A DNA stretch of 64,000 bases from Theocolax elegans (lineage: Eukaryota; Arthropoda; Insecta; Hymenoptera; Cerocephalidae): positions 110,041,800 through 110,105,799 of the forward strand of contig CM047425.1 of assembly GCA_026168455.1 (NCBI GenBank), written 5' to 3'. The notes below the pieces were generated by a model. The model was not told the origin of the DNA, did no database searches, and saw only the letters and a program-made list of their open reading frames with translations. Made by a program: the position numbers and the translations under genes. Shown here piece after piece: positions 35,691 to 50,211 of the stretch. Every line of letters starts with the position of its first letter. Position 1 is the first letter of the stretch.

Positions 35691-36944
35691 GTAAGTATGG
35701 GTATAAATATATCTTATTTGTTTGTTTTCCCATTTTTATTTTCCTTTTTTCTTTGCGCTGAGCGAGTTGAACACTTGGTCGCGATTTACGATTTAGATGT
35801 ATCGCTTTTCAATTTTCGTCGCTTCGAATCGAATTCCCAGGACACGTTCCCTTTGACAGTTTCATTTACTTGCAGGTATATGTGTGTATATATATATATA
35901 AATTGAGTGGTTGACGCGTGACCTCCTAAAAAATTCATTTGACATTCTCGTGCGTTGGACTGAAAAACAAAAGGAAACGGTCGGCGATATGGATTTTGTA
36001 AAAAGAGAAAGGCTCCCGTGTTTTTGATAGATCGTCTTTCACGGCCGTAAAACCTGTCAAAACATTGAGCGACGAGAATACTTAAAAGCCGTCTCAAAAG
36101 CGGGATAGATCGCGACGACGTTAAAATTTTCCTCGGTTGAGCAAAGCTTCTCGTCTCTCGAGTGCAGTAGGCTGCAGCTACTTTCGGTCGTAAAACCGCG
36201 ATGACAAAAACAACCGAGCGAGTGGTAAGGGTGACGCGCTCACGGCTCAACCGGCACACGTGCCATTAAATTTATTCCCAAAAATCACATTTTAAATGGG
36301 TGTATACTCTCGTAAAAGTTTATTCATTTTTCCATCCTAATTACCGAGGACGCGAACAAAAAATAAATGTTCCGCAAGATAAAAAGACCACAGAAGGATA
36401 AAGAGAAAAGGAGAACCGAAAAGTCAGAGGGTCATTAATCGAGGGATGGTAGTCTCCTCTGGTACTTACTGGTAGACCGGGTATTATTCCTTTAAGGATC
36501 GTAACAAGCGACCCTTCCCCTCAACCCCCGTCTCTCCGAAAACGCATAAAAGAGAACGATTCGGCAAATTCGCTAAAGGGAAAAATCGCCGTCGGCACAT
36601 TTTCTCCTCCCTTCTATTGATTTTCTTTTTATTTAAAGGAATAAAAGGAAAACTTGATCTTAGACTTTGCATATCATTCTCCTTTGTCTTAACGATGAAA
36701 CATTGGCTAAACGTTTTATTACCTGTCCTTATTTTTTAATAAAAATAAAACTCATTCAACTTTATTAAATTTGCGTTTTATTAGGGTAGTTTAAATACAA
36801 TTCATCTTGCACACGGGTAAATATTACAAAAAACTGTGGAATACCGAAAATTGCGAATCCGCTCGAGGGAAGCCAAGAGGAGCGTAAACAAGAGTGTCGC
36901 GCACGCACACCTCGGTGAAACGGACAAACTTCAAAGGGAAATAA

Positions 36945-36966
36945 AGAGAGAGAGAGAGAGAGAGAG
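36945..36966 (+). repeat. (AG)n microsatellite
   Basis: Eleven AG units, uninterrupted. Confidence 0.95.
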
Positions 36967-38911
36967 TCAGGACGAACGTCGCATCGGAGCTAATTAGTGA
37001 CCATCAACGAGGAAAAAAGGTCTACGATGGAGAGTTCAAAGTACAAAATAATAAAGATAATTTCACCTACTGACGAGGCGAACAAGAATTCAAATAAACA
37101 AATTAAAAAAAATGATGGTAACATTGTTAATTCTCCTCGATAGTAAAGTTTATATCGTACATAACATGTACATATAGCTGAATTTGAATGTTTCAATATA
37201 GAACGAAAAGAAAGTAAAAAATAACGTTTGTAAGAAGAAAATAAAAAACAAGTCGGATCGCACATTAATATATAGGTAAGTACGATGTACCGCTCGTATT
37301 GCGCGTGCTTTTAACACACGTATACACACAAACACATGCAGAATAAAAGAAGAGTTTATTTTGAAAAACTTTCAATTCGATTACCATATAGCAGTCGATT
37401 AACCGAGGGAAAATTAAAATTAGATCTCCGAAGAGATAAATACTCTAATTTATCGAAGCGAAAGTCCATATACATAAACTAACACGCACAATTAGCGGAG
37501 CATCGTAACCGAACGAGAACTAGCTACGAGTATACGAAAAGAAAAATTGCACTCGATTAAAAAAGAAATAAATGGGTGTAAGGAGAAAGAGCTCGCGTAT
37601 GGAGGAGACGTTGAATTACGAAGCTGCAGATGAAACGAGAAAAGCGAGCGCGCAAAAGACGTAATCTAGAATGTCAAACGTGTGTACTTATACCAAGTGG
37701 ACGGAGCGAGGAAAGAGTCGAGTGCTCGACAAAGTCTCCTCGTGCAAAGAAAGACTCGATAAACCAAAGTGACCTCGTTTGTCCCGGTCCGCGTATAATC
37801 AAAGGGCTAGGAGCTCTTTATACGCGCGCACCGCGTACCCTGCACGCCCGTGCAGTGGTGAAAGCGCATTGTTTTCGCGGGCTACCGAGACTCTACATCG
37901 AAATTCAAAATCAAGGAGAAAAAAATTACTTTTTTACTCGAAGGTACAACTCGATCGAAATTTTACACTTATTTTATTAAATTTGGTAAACGTATGATTT
38001 CTAAATATTTTTATTTGTTGGATTAACAAACAATGTCATCTACCTTCCTATGGTCCCTTTAATTAATCTAAAAGTATTCATATCTTTGTTTATTCTGAAA
38101 ATCAAAATGAGGCTTCAAAGTTACATAATTGGATAATACAAATTGTTTTAAAAATGGTCTATTTTATTATCACAGCCAAGCTTTGATAGCAACGTCAATC
38201 TCAGAACTAAGTATAGTAAACATAGCTAGTAAAATAGCCTGCGATTAAGCGCTTTTTAATCTATTTCCTTAGAGTTTAACGAAATGTAGCTTCTTGCGAG
38301 CAGTCGACTTAAAAATCTTTCTTTTTAGCATTCGTTTCGTTCAAAGTCTATTTGTGTCTTACATACAGAATTTACGAAGATATAAACGCGATTTTATTAC
38401 ATATTCTTACCTTAACAGTATTTAAGTTAAATAACTTATTAAACGGTTTTTTATTATTAAATTGTCCATTAAACAAATATAAACATATAGTTTCTAATCA
38501 AACTTAATCTACGCTTCAAGTCTAAAAAATAGAATATAGTACGCAAAAAATTGTAATATTATTGAAAAAATGTGAAAGAGGGGTTTTACGAACGGACGAT
38601 AAGTAGAGAGAATATCGATCGAAACGATCCGTTTATTACTTGGGAAGTACTTGAGTTTATCGCGAAACTGGTTCACGAATCCAACTAATCGAAAGTAAAG
38701 ATCAATTAGGAGTAACGATGATGAGATCTCGAAGTGCGCGCAACGTAAAGCTCTAATTTAACTCGATTAGTCGGTGATTTTCTAGTCGGCAAACACGACA
38801 CTCGCGCTAACGTAATTTATGCGTAATACCTCGCGTCGTCGAGGTTAGATCGGCTTTCCGTTGAAGCAACGTCCCGAAGACGACGACGGTATCCAGAAGA
38901 TCGCGCGTACG

Positions 38912-38913
<2 letters not shown>

Positions 38914-38952
<39 letters not shown>
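38914..38952 (+). repeat. (CT)n microsatellite
   Basis: About nineteen CT units, uninterrupted; gives a false Arg/Glu repeat on the - strand. Confidence 0.97.
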
Positions 38953-38957
<5 letters not shown>

Positions 38958-41900
38958 ACTGTCTATCTGGCTCTGTCCCCGCGTAAACTCGTTAAAAGAA
39001 TTTCTAAGGCGTCGGACAACGGCCTCTAAAGCTCGAGCGCTTGCGACTCGTAAAGTTAGTCTGGCTAACCCGGCACAATGGACTTGTTTCGGTACCGATG
39101 CCAAGTTAAAAATCCACTGAATCAAAATTAATACTGACCAGGAGATTGATAAATCACTCTCGATGGACCACAGCCGAAGCTTCGACATCCGCTCGGGATA
39201 AGTTGGACGCGACGCGTCTGGTGCCTCGTACCGCGGAAGACAAAATCAACTGGACGTGTATTAAATACTCGATCGCTCCTATTACCCGCGAGTTTATCGT
39301 CAAACGAACACGCGACGCTTGTTTACACTTTTATTACGGAGTATATACATATAGCTGTAGTCGCGATGCGATACCGACAGACCGACTCGTCAATTTATAA
39401 ATATACCTTTTTAATTCAATCGCGTATCGCTTGTTATACTTACTGTACACTGCAGGTTTGGATTTTAAGTTTCACTTACATGCATTTGAGTATCGAGTAC
39501 ATTATCTGCAGTTGCTTTAACATTTTTTCGAAAATATTACTAATTCGACCTTTTTTATCTAAATACGTTACTAAGTATTTTAATAAAATTATATTATTAC
39601 TTTATACTTTATTACGGGTAAAAAATTAGATGTTCTCACAAAATGTGTATGTGTTCGAAAACGAGTTTCGAATTAAAATGTATCCTTTCAGGCGTATAAA
39701 AGAAGAAGGAAAAAGCAAGAGTTAGCGCAGGGAAAGGTTTATTTAACCGCGGATCGGATTTCCTTTATCCAAAAGACATCTCGAAAGTATTTCAAACACG
39801 GAAAATCCAAGTCGATCGATCGGTCACTCGTTATCGAGAATTCGTTTAAACGAGCTTGCGGTACAAATCAAAATCAAAATGAAACGCGAACGTGTCTATG
39901 AGTATGTGTATGTATATACGCGGATAAAAAATAACTCGGCTAACGTGAATTCTCATTTCGATCGAGATTGATCGATCGATATATACGATATACCTTTGTT
40001 GTTATAAAACAGTGCGAAATCAATCTTAAATTCAAATGCTTCCAAACGATTAAATTCCTTTGGTGTCAATCTTGTGTGTGTATATACGTATATTTCTCCT
40101 CCTCCGATAAGGAACAATGGTGCAGAATTACCGTTGTTCAAGACACTTTCGAAAAAAGGATTGGTTCGTAATCTAATTTGTATATAACGAAACAGGTAAT
40201 CTAATTTATTTTCAATAGTGCGTTGTACTAGCAGCCCGTACGAAGACAATTTTCGAAAATAGCCCAATAACTTGGAGGATCTTTAAGTAGGATCGTTTAA
40301 TAGGCTCGTGGTGGTACACACGTACGTGTAACAGAAAATTCGCATAATTCCAGAATGAACGTTTCCTCTTGACGTCGTAAACTTTAATCGCGCGATACGT
40401 GTTTATTACACGTATACGTGGTACATATGGATCTTGTAAGAAGTATAGTAATGTACGCTAATGAAACACACACAGACGAACGAACCCCGACAGTTATGGT
40501 TACGCTCCAAAACTGTCTTATTACATCAATCTTACTATCGCTCGCGCCGCGCGCATTTTTACACTCGCTCGTTCGTATACCGATACTCGCTCGATTTTCC
40601 TTTTGGAAATCGTTCGGATACTTCTCGATTGATTTATCGCATCGAATCGGGGTGCAGGCCGTTATCGTTACACGTTCATTGTTATTAAGCCAATCGTATC
40701 TCTAATTTACGCCATGGAATTCAATGTCTTTCTTTCTTTTTTTTTACTTCCTCGGTCACTCTACGCGTCGTGGAGGAGGTATTTTTTAAGAGTTAATTAA
40801 TGAGTTTCGATTGATTTCAGATTACAGATTTACTTCTTTCTAATATTTAGTTAAACGTTAATATTTATAAAAATGTGGTTTCTTTATCAGTGTTGATAAA
40901 CAAAAGTTCTTTCGTAGTAAAAATTAATATAGTTTAGTAGTGGATATGTTAACTCCTAAAAATATATTAGTAAAATTTACAGTAATTTCGGTAATAATTA
41001 ATGGGCGTTTCTTATTAAACTGTACTATATAAAGTATATTAATTGTACACGTATTATAAATTATTGTACTAGCTTTTAATAAAATATTTTTATCCGCGTA
41101 GATTCTTAAAGCCCATAATATATAAAATTATGCTGAAGTCGCAATGACAATAGTAAACAAGTAAATATAATATAATAATATTTGAAGAGTACGAAAGGCT
41201 TTTTTTAATTTAAAATTAGATTTTAGTTGGGTAAGACCGATGTAGTATAACTTTATATATTATATACATTAATTTATCATTTGGAATAAATAATTTCGCA
41301 TGGATTTTGCGTAGGTCCATAGTAATTAAAATACAAGAGCATTATTATTGTTCGGAGGAATTATTAATGGTTGTACAATGTAAAATATGTAATTACGTAT
41401 CTCTGTAATTGGGAGAAAAGAATTTGAATAGACTTTCGGACGAATCGAGCCAAAATAATTAGGTGGTCGATACACGCTCTGTTTCTGCGTTTTAATTGCT
41501 TTTCTTTTCAACGGCACGCCGATAGCGAGCCTATCGACGTTTCTCCCGGTGTCGCCGAGCCAATTCTGGCAGCTCGACGCGTGTCGATTATCATCATTAC
41601 CATCGATAAAATTACTAACCTAAGTATATAGAAATGTAGAAATAAGAAGGTTACGCAGTAATGATCGAAAGGAAATAATATGACGGATGGCTCGTTTAAA
41701 ACGTCCGATTTTCGATTTTCCTCTCGATCGATCAGAGAAAAAGTGAATCCAAATGGTTAGCCACTGTTTCGCCAACATCCCCTTTTTCCTTCCTCTGTTA
41801 GAGTCGTCGTTGAGCATCGTGTCCCTCGAGTGTCTAGCCGATGCAACCGCAACCGAACATCCGCTCGCGTGTCATGATTCACTCGAATGGACATTGGTTC

Positions 41901-43959
41901 TCAAGTGGTTCTAACCGATAATCGCCTCTACGTACGCGAATACATCCTCCTACAGACCGTTCGTATAATTTCTATAGTTCGAAAGGTACTATTCATTCCT
42001 CTCATCGTCGCTACCTCGAATATCTACGAATGTTCTCTTTTACGGGACGACTAATTCATTATTAACTCGAGCTTCGTGACTTTGGTAAATTGGATGACTT
42101 GACCACCAAGATTCTCTAGTCGACTGACAATCAGATTCAAATTCATCTAATTCACTATTTTTGTTTTGATGCAAATCGACCGTTCGATCGTGATAAATCA
42201 ACTCGATAACCCGATCTTAATCGGACGTTAATCGCTTAATTATTTATGCACATTTTCCCGTCGAACGTAAGTTTATTTAATGTATCTGTTCCATCGGTTC
42301 GTCACATGACAAACAAGCGTTCGTTGTACGTATCACACGAGTCTGGAACACTAAATTTTCTTCATTTGTATTTTTCGAAAGGTGGTCATAATTTGTCTTT
42401 TCACCACGATCGAGTTTGTATATCGGGAATCGTATAAATTTACCTTTCCAACCGAGATTTTATTACCCATCAATCGAATAAATAAATAATTTCCTATACG
42501 TATTAAATCGAATATTCGCGCACATAACTATTTCGTACGCTTATTTGGCATAATGTGAAAATTATTCGGATATGCTTTTCAAATTTTCGAATTTAATATT
42601 TTAAAGTGAAAAAAATGTTTAACGTCTACATATCTTCGTTTAAGTAAATTAGTAATATTCCGTAAGTGGATAGTATATGTATAAGTAACTTTACTTTTCA
42701 TTTTAATTGCTCGTGGAAAAAATGTTGCAACGGTTAAATTTCATTAGGTTTTCAGTGAAACTAAATTAGAAAGTAAAATTAGTCGAATTTTTCATTTGTT
42801 CAACGTTTGTTAAAGTCATTTATACCTCTTTACGTCTATCTAAATTTCAAGACCGATCTGATTGACGACATCTAGCTTTCCCCGTATCTATATTTATTTC
42901 GACTTCTCGTACATAATAACTATATAAATACAAGTAAACATCCTTACTACGTATATATTAATGTACTTGTTATTTTCATGAAATTTGATCGGAATTATGA
43001 CGAAATGATCCAATTTATGAAAATTTAAAATCATTATTCGTGTGTAGATTATTATTCCTAATAAATAGAAATATTAACTTCTAGGAATTGTATTAGATCG
43101 CCATTTTCTGACTTTTAAATGAATTAATAAAAATAAATTACCCCAATACATTTTTCATACAATATTTATCATGTACGTAATGCACGTTTGATAAAAAAAC
43201 TTTAATAATCTGGGTAATAACGTATAAACTGCCGATAAACAGAAACCGTAAAATTAATATCCTAATTATAGAACATAAAATTTCCGAGTTTTAGAAGCGA
43301 CATAATTTTACGTACGTCTAATTACAAACTTTTACTTTAAGTAAATACAGTTTTGCGAATATTAAATACACCGGTAGCTTTTATTTTGTATTAAATTTCA
43401 TATACCCGTTAATAAATTAACGTTTATTAAATATCCCCATATAGATGAAATTATTTAAAAAATTTTATTATTTCTATAGTGCGTGTGTTTAGTAATGGAT
43501 AAGCAAGTTTTACGTTCGTTCTTACGGTAAAGTTTGCTCGAACGTGAAAAATTGTATTACGCGAAAGCTCGCAACGAACCATCCAGAGAATTTAAAATTT
43601 TAGTAAATAATACACCTTTCTCCAATAAATACACCGTGAAATATAACGCATAAATCGCGGCTTCCGCGAAGATTCGGTAACGCTTTTTTCTTCTTTCCTC
43701 CTTCCCTCCTTCCGGCCACAGGCAAACGAAGCGCGGAAAAATTCCGCGTCTCGGAATTCATTTTCATAAATATTGCAACGCTAAACCACCGTATTTTGAT
43801 GCATCTCGTAGAAAAAGAAGACGGACGTTTTTGGCAACGAAGTAATCATTGGCAACTTTATCGGGATAGAAGGAAAGACCATAAAGTCTCGTCGAAAAGA
43901 GAGCATACTATATACCTTATGGTCCAGTTAGCTTTACCATGCGTGCGCTTTTTCTTTTT

Positions 43960-43960
<1 letters not shown>

Positions 43961-43992
<32 letters not shown>
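43961..43992 (+). repeat. (CT)n microsatellite with one interruption
   Basis: CT units broken once by CTCCTC near the left end, then about twelve uninterrupted units. Confidence 0.95.
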
Positions 43993-46900
43993 CTCTTCCT
44001 CGGAGAGCATTGACAACGCGAGCGTAAGCAGCACTGGGTAACGTTTATTACGCTCGGGCGAGCGCGTCGCGAGTGCATGCGAGGATTCCAAAGGAAATAG
44101 GGAGGCTTTTAAATTTCATACGCGGTGTTTTTTTTTCCTCTTTTTCCAAACGATAGGACAAATTGAGAATTTTTGTTGTTAAACGCGAGTCGAGGAATGT
44201 AAGTTTTGTAAAACCGAGAACGAGAAGCATTTTGGGTATAATTATACTCGGTCGTGGCGATAAGCGAATATTTCGAAAATTTCTCCAAACGTGCGTTAGA
44301 AAGTAAAGCTCGTTTAGACTCTAATTCGTTTGATTAATCAAAGATTTAAATTTATCCGTTAATTAACCCGAATATAAAAAGTCAATTTGCTCGAACTAAG
44401 CGTTTAATTGTTCTACGAGACTGATCTAAATAACTTGGAAATAAAAATTTCATTAATTAACGCCATATATCTCGAGTAACATGAAACATTTGCGTATAAT
44501 ACATTCATTCGGTGAAAATGTCAAACGTCGTCGCCAAAATTTCGATAGAAGAATTAGGAAGATAAAAGGAACGACGCGAAACCACATCTAAAACGAAGCG
44601 TAAAAAAGGAGAGTGTTGAACGACCCTAAAAGTTCGAGCGTCTCCAAGAAAAACATCGTCGCCGAATCATTGGGAAAAAAAAGAAGAAAAAGAATCGATC
44701 GGTTATTGGGTTCGGTCTGATAGTTCCCTCAACTGTAAAACAGTACATCTCGCTTTCGTCCGTCCGTAGAGTGTGGAAGTGGAGGAAAGAGAGTTTGATC
44801 GTCTCTACGGAACGTGTCACCGTCGTAGACCGCGTCGTCACGCATCGGTCAACCGTACCGGAAGTTCTGGAACCTCTTTTCTCGCGTCTGACGTATAAAT
44901 CGGTACGATTTTGCGGGTGTGGCAATCTGTATCGTCGATCATTATCTGCATTTGTCTCTTTCGTTTGTTTATCATCTCGGGTGCTGTTGCTCCGAGCTAC
45001 CCACCGTGAAATTAGAGTTGCGCATATACGTACGAGAATCTCGCGATGGATCCACGAGAATGCATATATAAATCGTCCGCTCGACTTTCGCTCGATTTCG
45101 AATATACGTACATCTATATAATATTAATAAGACTCGAGTTTGTTTATTCGTACCGTAAACACGTTCCGATGGCATTTATATGCGCCCTAGATTATATACC
45201 TATATCCCGTAAAAGTTCGTATATTTATCATTTCGAATACCGATCATCGTCATTATATATCCGTCGTAAATCACTTTCCACGATGCAATACACATTGAAG
45301 TCTACCGAGCTGCCGCGCAAAGTTATTTAGGATACATATATATTTCTAAAGTTGTAATAGATTAATCATATTCAAAGATCGGTGAAAACGTACTTGTAGA
45401 AACACCTTTTTTGTTACTTATAGCCAAGTGCGTGTATAATTTAGCTTAATCAAATTAACCGAACCATCGTAACGTCGACGTGATTTTGTCTATCTTCGAT
45501 CTCGAGCGGTATACACCGATGCACTTAAAGAGAAATCCCAAGTTTTCAAAATAATTATTGCGACTTTGCTTATTTTTTATTCAACTGTATAATTATGCAA
45601 AAGGTACTGAAACTTGATATAGTTTAGTTTAACGTAACAAATATATCGGTACAGTGGTTTGTCATTGTGACACTCTATAGCTTCACTATGTTCAACAGGA
45701 TCTCGATAACATTCAAATGAAAAATTGCAGTTAACACTTTCCACTTTTCAAGAACAATATGTGGTAAACATGAGTTAATCAGTGATGCCGAGTCGAAAAC
45801 CATGGATAACATTTATCCTAAAACCCTCCTTCAAATAATTATTGTTAATATATATAAGAAAATGTCCTAGAGGTATACACCACAAAATAATCGTAAAAAG
45901 AAACGTATATAAAAATCAAAATTTATTCTTCTTGTCGTTGTAATATACCAACCATCCGAAACTGTAACGACCATGATTTTCCACCGGATCATCCGAATGT
46001 GGCCTCCACGAAAAAGATAAATAACATCCCTCTCACCTCGAGACCGAGGAATATATTTCCCCGATGCATCTGTTTATTCTTGATTAGCCGAGTGGCGAAT
46101 TCCACCTACACCTGCGCCGCAGACGCAGACGAGAAGAATACCCGGTTTTTCAATGGAGTGGATCACGCACATACGTGTAACCCACACGTCGGTAATGCAT
46201 AAATCGTCCGCGTAACAGACGGAATGAGACGCCCGACGCCCACGTCCTACTGGCGTACGAGGCTACGCTCGGATATGATGGACACACCGCGCGTCCGGTC
46301 CCATAGCTCGTCCCATACGTCTCTCCTTACCGATTCGTCGCGCGCGCGCCGAGGCTTATTTCGTAATTGCCGCGAGAGTGCATCTCATCCGATCTTTGGG
46401 TGGCGAACAATTTTTCCCTTGCCTTTGGATTTATCGTACCCAGGTGTCTCTGACTCTGCGTTTTAATGGATTTACGTTTTCTTTTTATCGTATATGCTTT
46501 TTCTCCAGTCCTCGGTTCTCCAATATTTCTCACGATATTACTTAAGATTGAACGTCATTTTTCGCAATGTACATGTTTTGAAAAGTCACTCTAAACTGAC
46601 AATAACTTTCTCTTCTGCAGAGATATACAAAATCTAAGCAATACGTTTCCAGTCATTTGAAAAATAAAAAATTAAACACGAAATTTTGAATAATGGTTTA
46701 TTGCTCATATATTTAAAATATATAACATTAATTAAATAAACTATTATTAACGACAAAATAAATATTTTATTTTACTACTATTTTATATTATTAAAACGTC
46801 AGTAAGAGAGGTATCCACAAAACCCATCACAATCTAATAAAAGTAAACAGATTCTCGTAGTATACAACTACTAAAATTAGGGACGAATCGCGACGTCTTT

Positions 46901-49900
46901 GATTACATCTTCATCGCGCCTCGAATCGTGCTCTTTCGCAGCCTCAAACTGTATCAAAGCGGCAGTAAATCAACTGCAAATGAGATACTACTCTGCGAAT
47001 TTAACTGGATAAAAGGAGGGGAGCTGTAGCAAAAGAAAGTAAAAGGTCGTTCGGATGGGAGTCGATTTGTTTATTTAACTGGCTGACCAATTCTTACCGA
47101 CGATCAATCTTGCGTCCGATGAGTCACGGAGGTGTCGTCTTATCGTGGAATATATGTTTTACGAGTTTAGGGAGATTCAAGTGGAACAAGGGCGCCATCG
47201 ACATACGCGCGTCTACACAAAATTTACGACTAGACGGGCTAATCGAAGAAGCACCAGTCGTTTTTTTCCATCTTTGAATGTTTCAACGGATATGCTCTCG
47301 TTTATTCGATGCAGACAAATCGGATAATTTTATTTAATACGGTCGGTGCGAAGAGTGATTTATTTTTATTATTCGAAGGTCTCCCTGCAGTTCAACAATA
47401 TACGTGTTGTATTATCGAAATTTCATTAACGCTCATTTTAATGTTAATTTACATGCTTGAAACATAGTCAATATTCATCCGAAGCAAATAACTTGGATTA
47501 AAAAAGCAAGGAATATCTATATATACATCTATAGAGACGAATCAGCTCAGTTAATTGTACAATGAAGCAAAGTGCCTCAATTTTAGCTGTAAATTAGAAA
47601 AAACTACACGAACGATATTTACTCGAGGTAAATAGTCATTTTCCTTCAATTAAAAATAATATTATAATAATAACCCATCAGACCTATCATCCGCACCTTT
47701 TCGATCCATTGTCTCTACACACAACTCTGCACACTCGCTCATACACGCACTCAACGGCTAAGTAATTACGTACACGCTGAAAAGTGCGCGAAAATATCAA
47801 CTTTGCTTTTTCTTTCGAGGTTTGATATATATATATATACATACATGGAGGTGCGCTCAGATGATTTTTTTTTTGCAATCGGTGCACGGGGATAATTAAC
47901 GTTTCAATTTACTCGACGAAAGGTCCCGGATAATAGTCAAGAAATTTCCTATTATGTACGATTCGAAGGCCAGGGCGTGAGTTCGTTCCGCGAACTCAAT
48001 GCTTTCGAGTCAGACTTCGCGGCGTCCTGGATATATACTTCAGTCTGTACGAACGCAACTCCTTCCTTTTATCGAATTCGAGTTCACTTTTTTTTTTCTT
48101 TTCGTTCGTTACCTTTGTGAATTGTGTCGTGACGCTGATATTAATATAACCACCAGTATCTTGTAAAATTACTGTCGTTGATAATTTTACGGGTTTCTGT
48201 ATTCTGGCTTCGTGTTGGATGATTAATCCTTACAGATGATTATGGAAAATAATTAGCACCTTTCGCAACGTGCAGCTAAATAATGATTGACTTACAAAAT
48301 TTAAATTGAAAAAATATTGAATTATTAACACACTCGGGTATAAAAATAATTAATCTATCAACTATAAACGTATATAATAAGAAATTCTCACGGATTAAAG
48401 ATACGCGCGTTTACGTATATAATAAATTTAGCATTCGAGTTAATGCGATGAAGTGAAGGGTCAACTATTACCGTATATATATACTTAATTATTATGTATA
48501 TGAACATTGATTGTTATACTTCGTAACATTAATAAAATATGTCATGTAGTTGTTCGACATATTTACATCTATTTGTCAAGCTTTGCGAAACACGCATTAT
48601 TTCCACTTCCTTGATCAATTGGAGATAAAACGAAGACAAAAGATGCGTATCGACGGAACGTTTTCCGGTATATTTGGCGCGAGGCGCGTCGAATCCTCAC
48701 GAAACGTACCGAAACGTCCACGCAGCGAATTCGTGTAAATCAACTCTTTGATATTCACGGTCACGTCAGGATTTTGTGGTTCCTCGATCCGTCTCTCCCT
48801 CTCTCTCTTCTTCTCTTTGAGTGGGGTCGCGACATCAAAACGATCGATCGTATCGCCCACGCGGAGACGCGTTTATCGGACGGCTTTTTCGACAAACGGC
48901 GTTTTTTTTGTCGATTCCCCGTTCCGCGTGTCTATCGGCAACCAGTCGATTCGCTACGTACGATCGCAATTTTCCATGGGAAAACGTTCCTTGAGGGGGT
49001 ACGGTTGTGCGCACCTTACATTCCTTTAGATTCCGTAACTCGATATTATTTCAGACAATTTTTTTATTTCGCTCTCTACGATTTAACCAACGACAGTTGA
49101 ATTAATGCTTTAAAATGAGTTAATTCGATACTTATAGTCGTGGCGGTGTATTTTAACCGTAATTTTACGTGGTAAGCAAAAGTCTCGGTTACACGGTACA
49201 CGGTGTAAAGAAATATTTTCTTATTTATATCCTGTTAACGATCACTCGGTTCCGAACGTTCCCATCCCGTATTTTTGGGATCAAGGATCTTCAATATTGG
49301 ATTTGAATTATTATCACAGCATATTTTGGGATATTAAAGGTTTCGGATCAACAAATAAATAATAAAAGAATAAAACGAGTGACGTAAAGAAGAGTAAGAC
49401 GCAGAGTGGTTTGTAGATATTAAATAACTTACTTTAACGAATCTTTGTAACTACGTTACACCTATATTATATATATTAAAGTATTTTAAAACAATTGAAT
49501 GATCGCGATCGATTTAAAGTTGAAAAAGTGATAAATTACCTATAATGCAGATTAGTATTGACCTTATTTTTGTAACGTGTTGATTATTATTAAAAATGAA
49601 AGATGTTAAACGCGGGCAATCAAAATGATGGATTAATTAGTTATTAAAGTACCCCTCGCGAAGTAAAGGATATCCCGATGTTTAGATGTGATTTTAATGA
49701 CACGGATTTAAGAGTCACCGAGTAGTACGATCGGGGCACAAATGACGGTCTTCGGATTAGCTAACTTCCCGTCGATGTCCCATAGAACTTTCACTTTCGG
49801 TGTACCGTTCGTTCGTTTTCCCGCGTGAATGGGATCTACCTCGGATCTATCTAAAGAGAGAGATATCTATAACCGATCGTCTAACCCATATCGTCTCTTT

Positions 49901-49940
49901 GTTCGTTTGTTTGTTCTTCAGGTGAGAAGCTGCAGCACCG

Positions 49941-49964
49941 GGTGGTGGTGGTGGTGGTGGTGGT
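49941..49964 (+). repeat. (GGT)8 repeat in the 5' leader
   Basis: Eight exact GGT triplets lie 28 bases upstream of the start codon of the GAS2-like frame. A tryptophan run in one phase and a proline run on the other strand are artefacts. Confidence 0.95.
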
Positions 49965-49991
49965 CGTGCGACCGACCTGTAGTACTCGAAC

Positions 49992-50211
49992 ATGTCGTAC
50001 ACGAATCGGTTCCCGCCGACGAAGAACACGCGCTACCGAAGCAGCTGGGGACCCTCCTCCGTCTCCGTCTTCCAGAGAGCCGACGTCCCTAGGCCGTCCC
50101 CCGAAGAAGAGGAGTACGCCGAATTTTATCACGAGAGGTTGCACTCCGCTCAAAGTCGACAATTGATACCCTTGCAGGAAGATCTCGCCGACTGGATCAA
50201 TAAGACTATAA
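49992..50211 (+). CDS. pigs: GAS2-like protein (pickled eggs type), first coding exon
   Basis: GAS2-family proteins link actin (CH domain) and microtubules (GAR domain). This exon encodes 73 residues from MSYTNRFPPTKNTRYRSSWG to the splice site. The second half, FYHERLHSAQSRQLIPLQED and LADWINKTI, matches the segment just before and into the CH domain of GAS2 proteins (human GAS2 has a similar HEANLLPMKEDLALWL). The start was chosen as the first ATG of the exon, with A at -3. One base of the next codon is carried into the donor GTGAGT at 50212. The rest of the CH domain and the GAR domain are not in the window, so the call rests on one short exon. Pigs is the Drosophila member; the exact orthologue is less certain than the family. 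Confidence 0.65.

Larger units (their letters stand above)
34691..49921 (+). other. Inferred intron 1 of the GAS2-like gene
   Basis: About 15.2 kb with no recognised protein exon. It contains microsatellites and a candidate recursive-splicing exon at 35426-35690. CpG-rich patches occur (for example 46200-46400), but their open frames match no family. Confidence 0.45.
49922..50211 (+). other. pigs: Exon 2 of the GAS2-like gene (leader plus coding start)
   Basis: A T-rich tract and TTCTTCAG end at 49921. A second possible acceptor (CTGCAG, exon from 49936) lies 14 bases on. The exon ends at 50211 before the donor GTGAGT. The leader part holds a (GGT)8 repeat at 49941-49964 and then the first ATG of the exon at 49992. 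The first bases of the exon, GTGAGA, are themselves donor-like. Confidence 0.6.

Noticed and set aside
35786..36259. 157-codon - strand open frame
   Set aside because: No recognisable domain; it looks like a chance frame in CpG-rich intronic DNA.
47990..48060. Possible core promoter: TATATA at about 48031 followed by TTCAGTCT
   Set aside because: The TATA-to-initiator distance (about 11 bases) is too short for a normal core promoter, and no exon follows.
49829..50092. 87-codon + strand frame with a tryptophan run, and a - strand frame with a proline/threonine run
   Set aside because: Both are translations of the (GGT)8 repeat. The overlapping frame from 49992 has GAS2-family homology and a proper donor.
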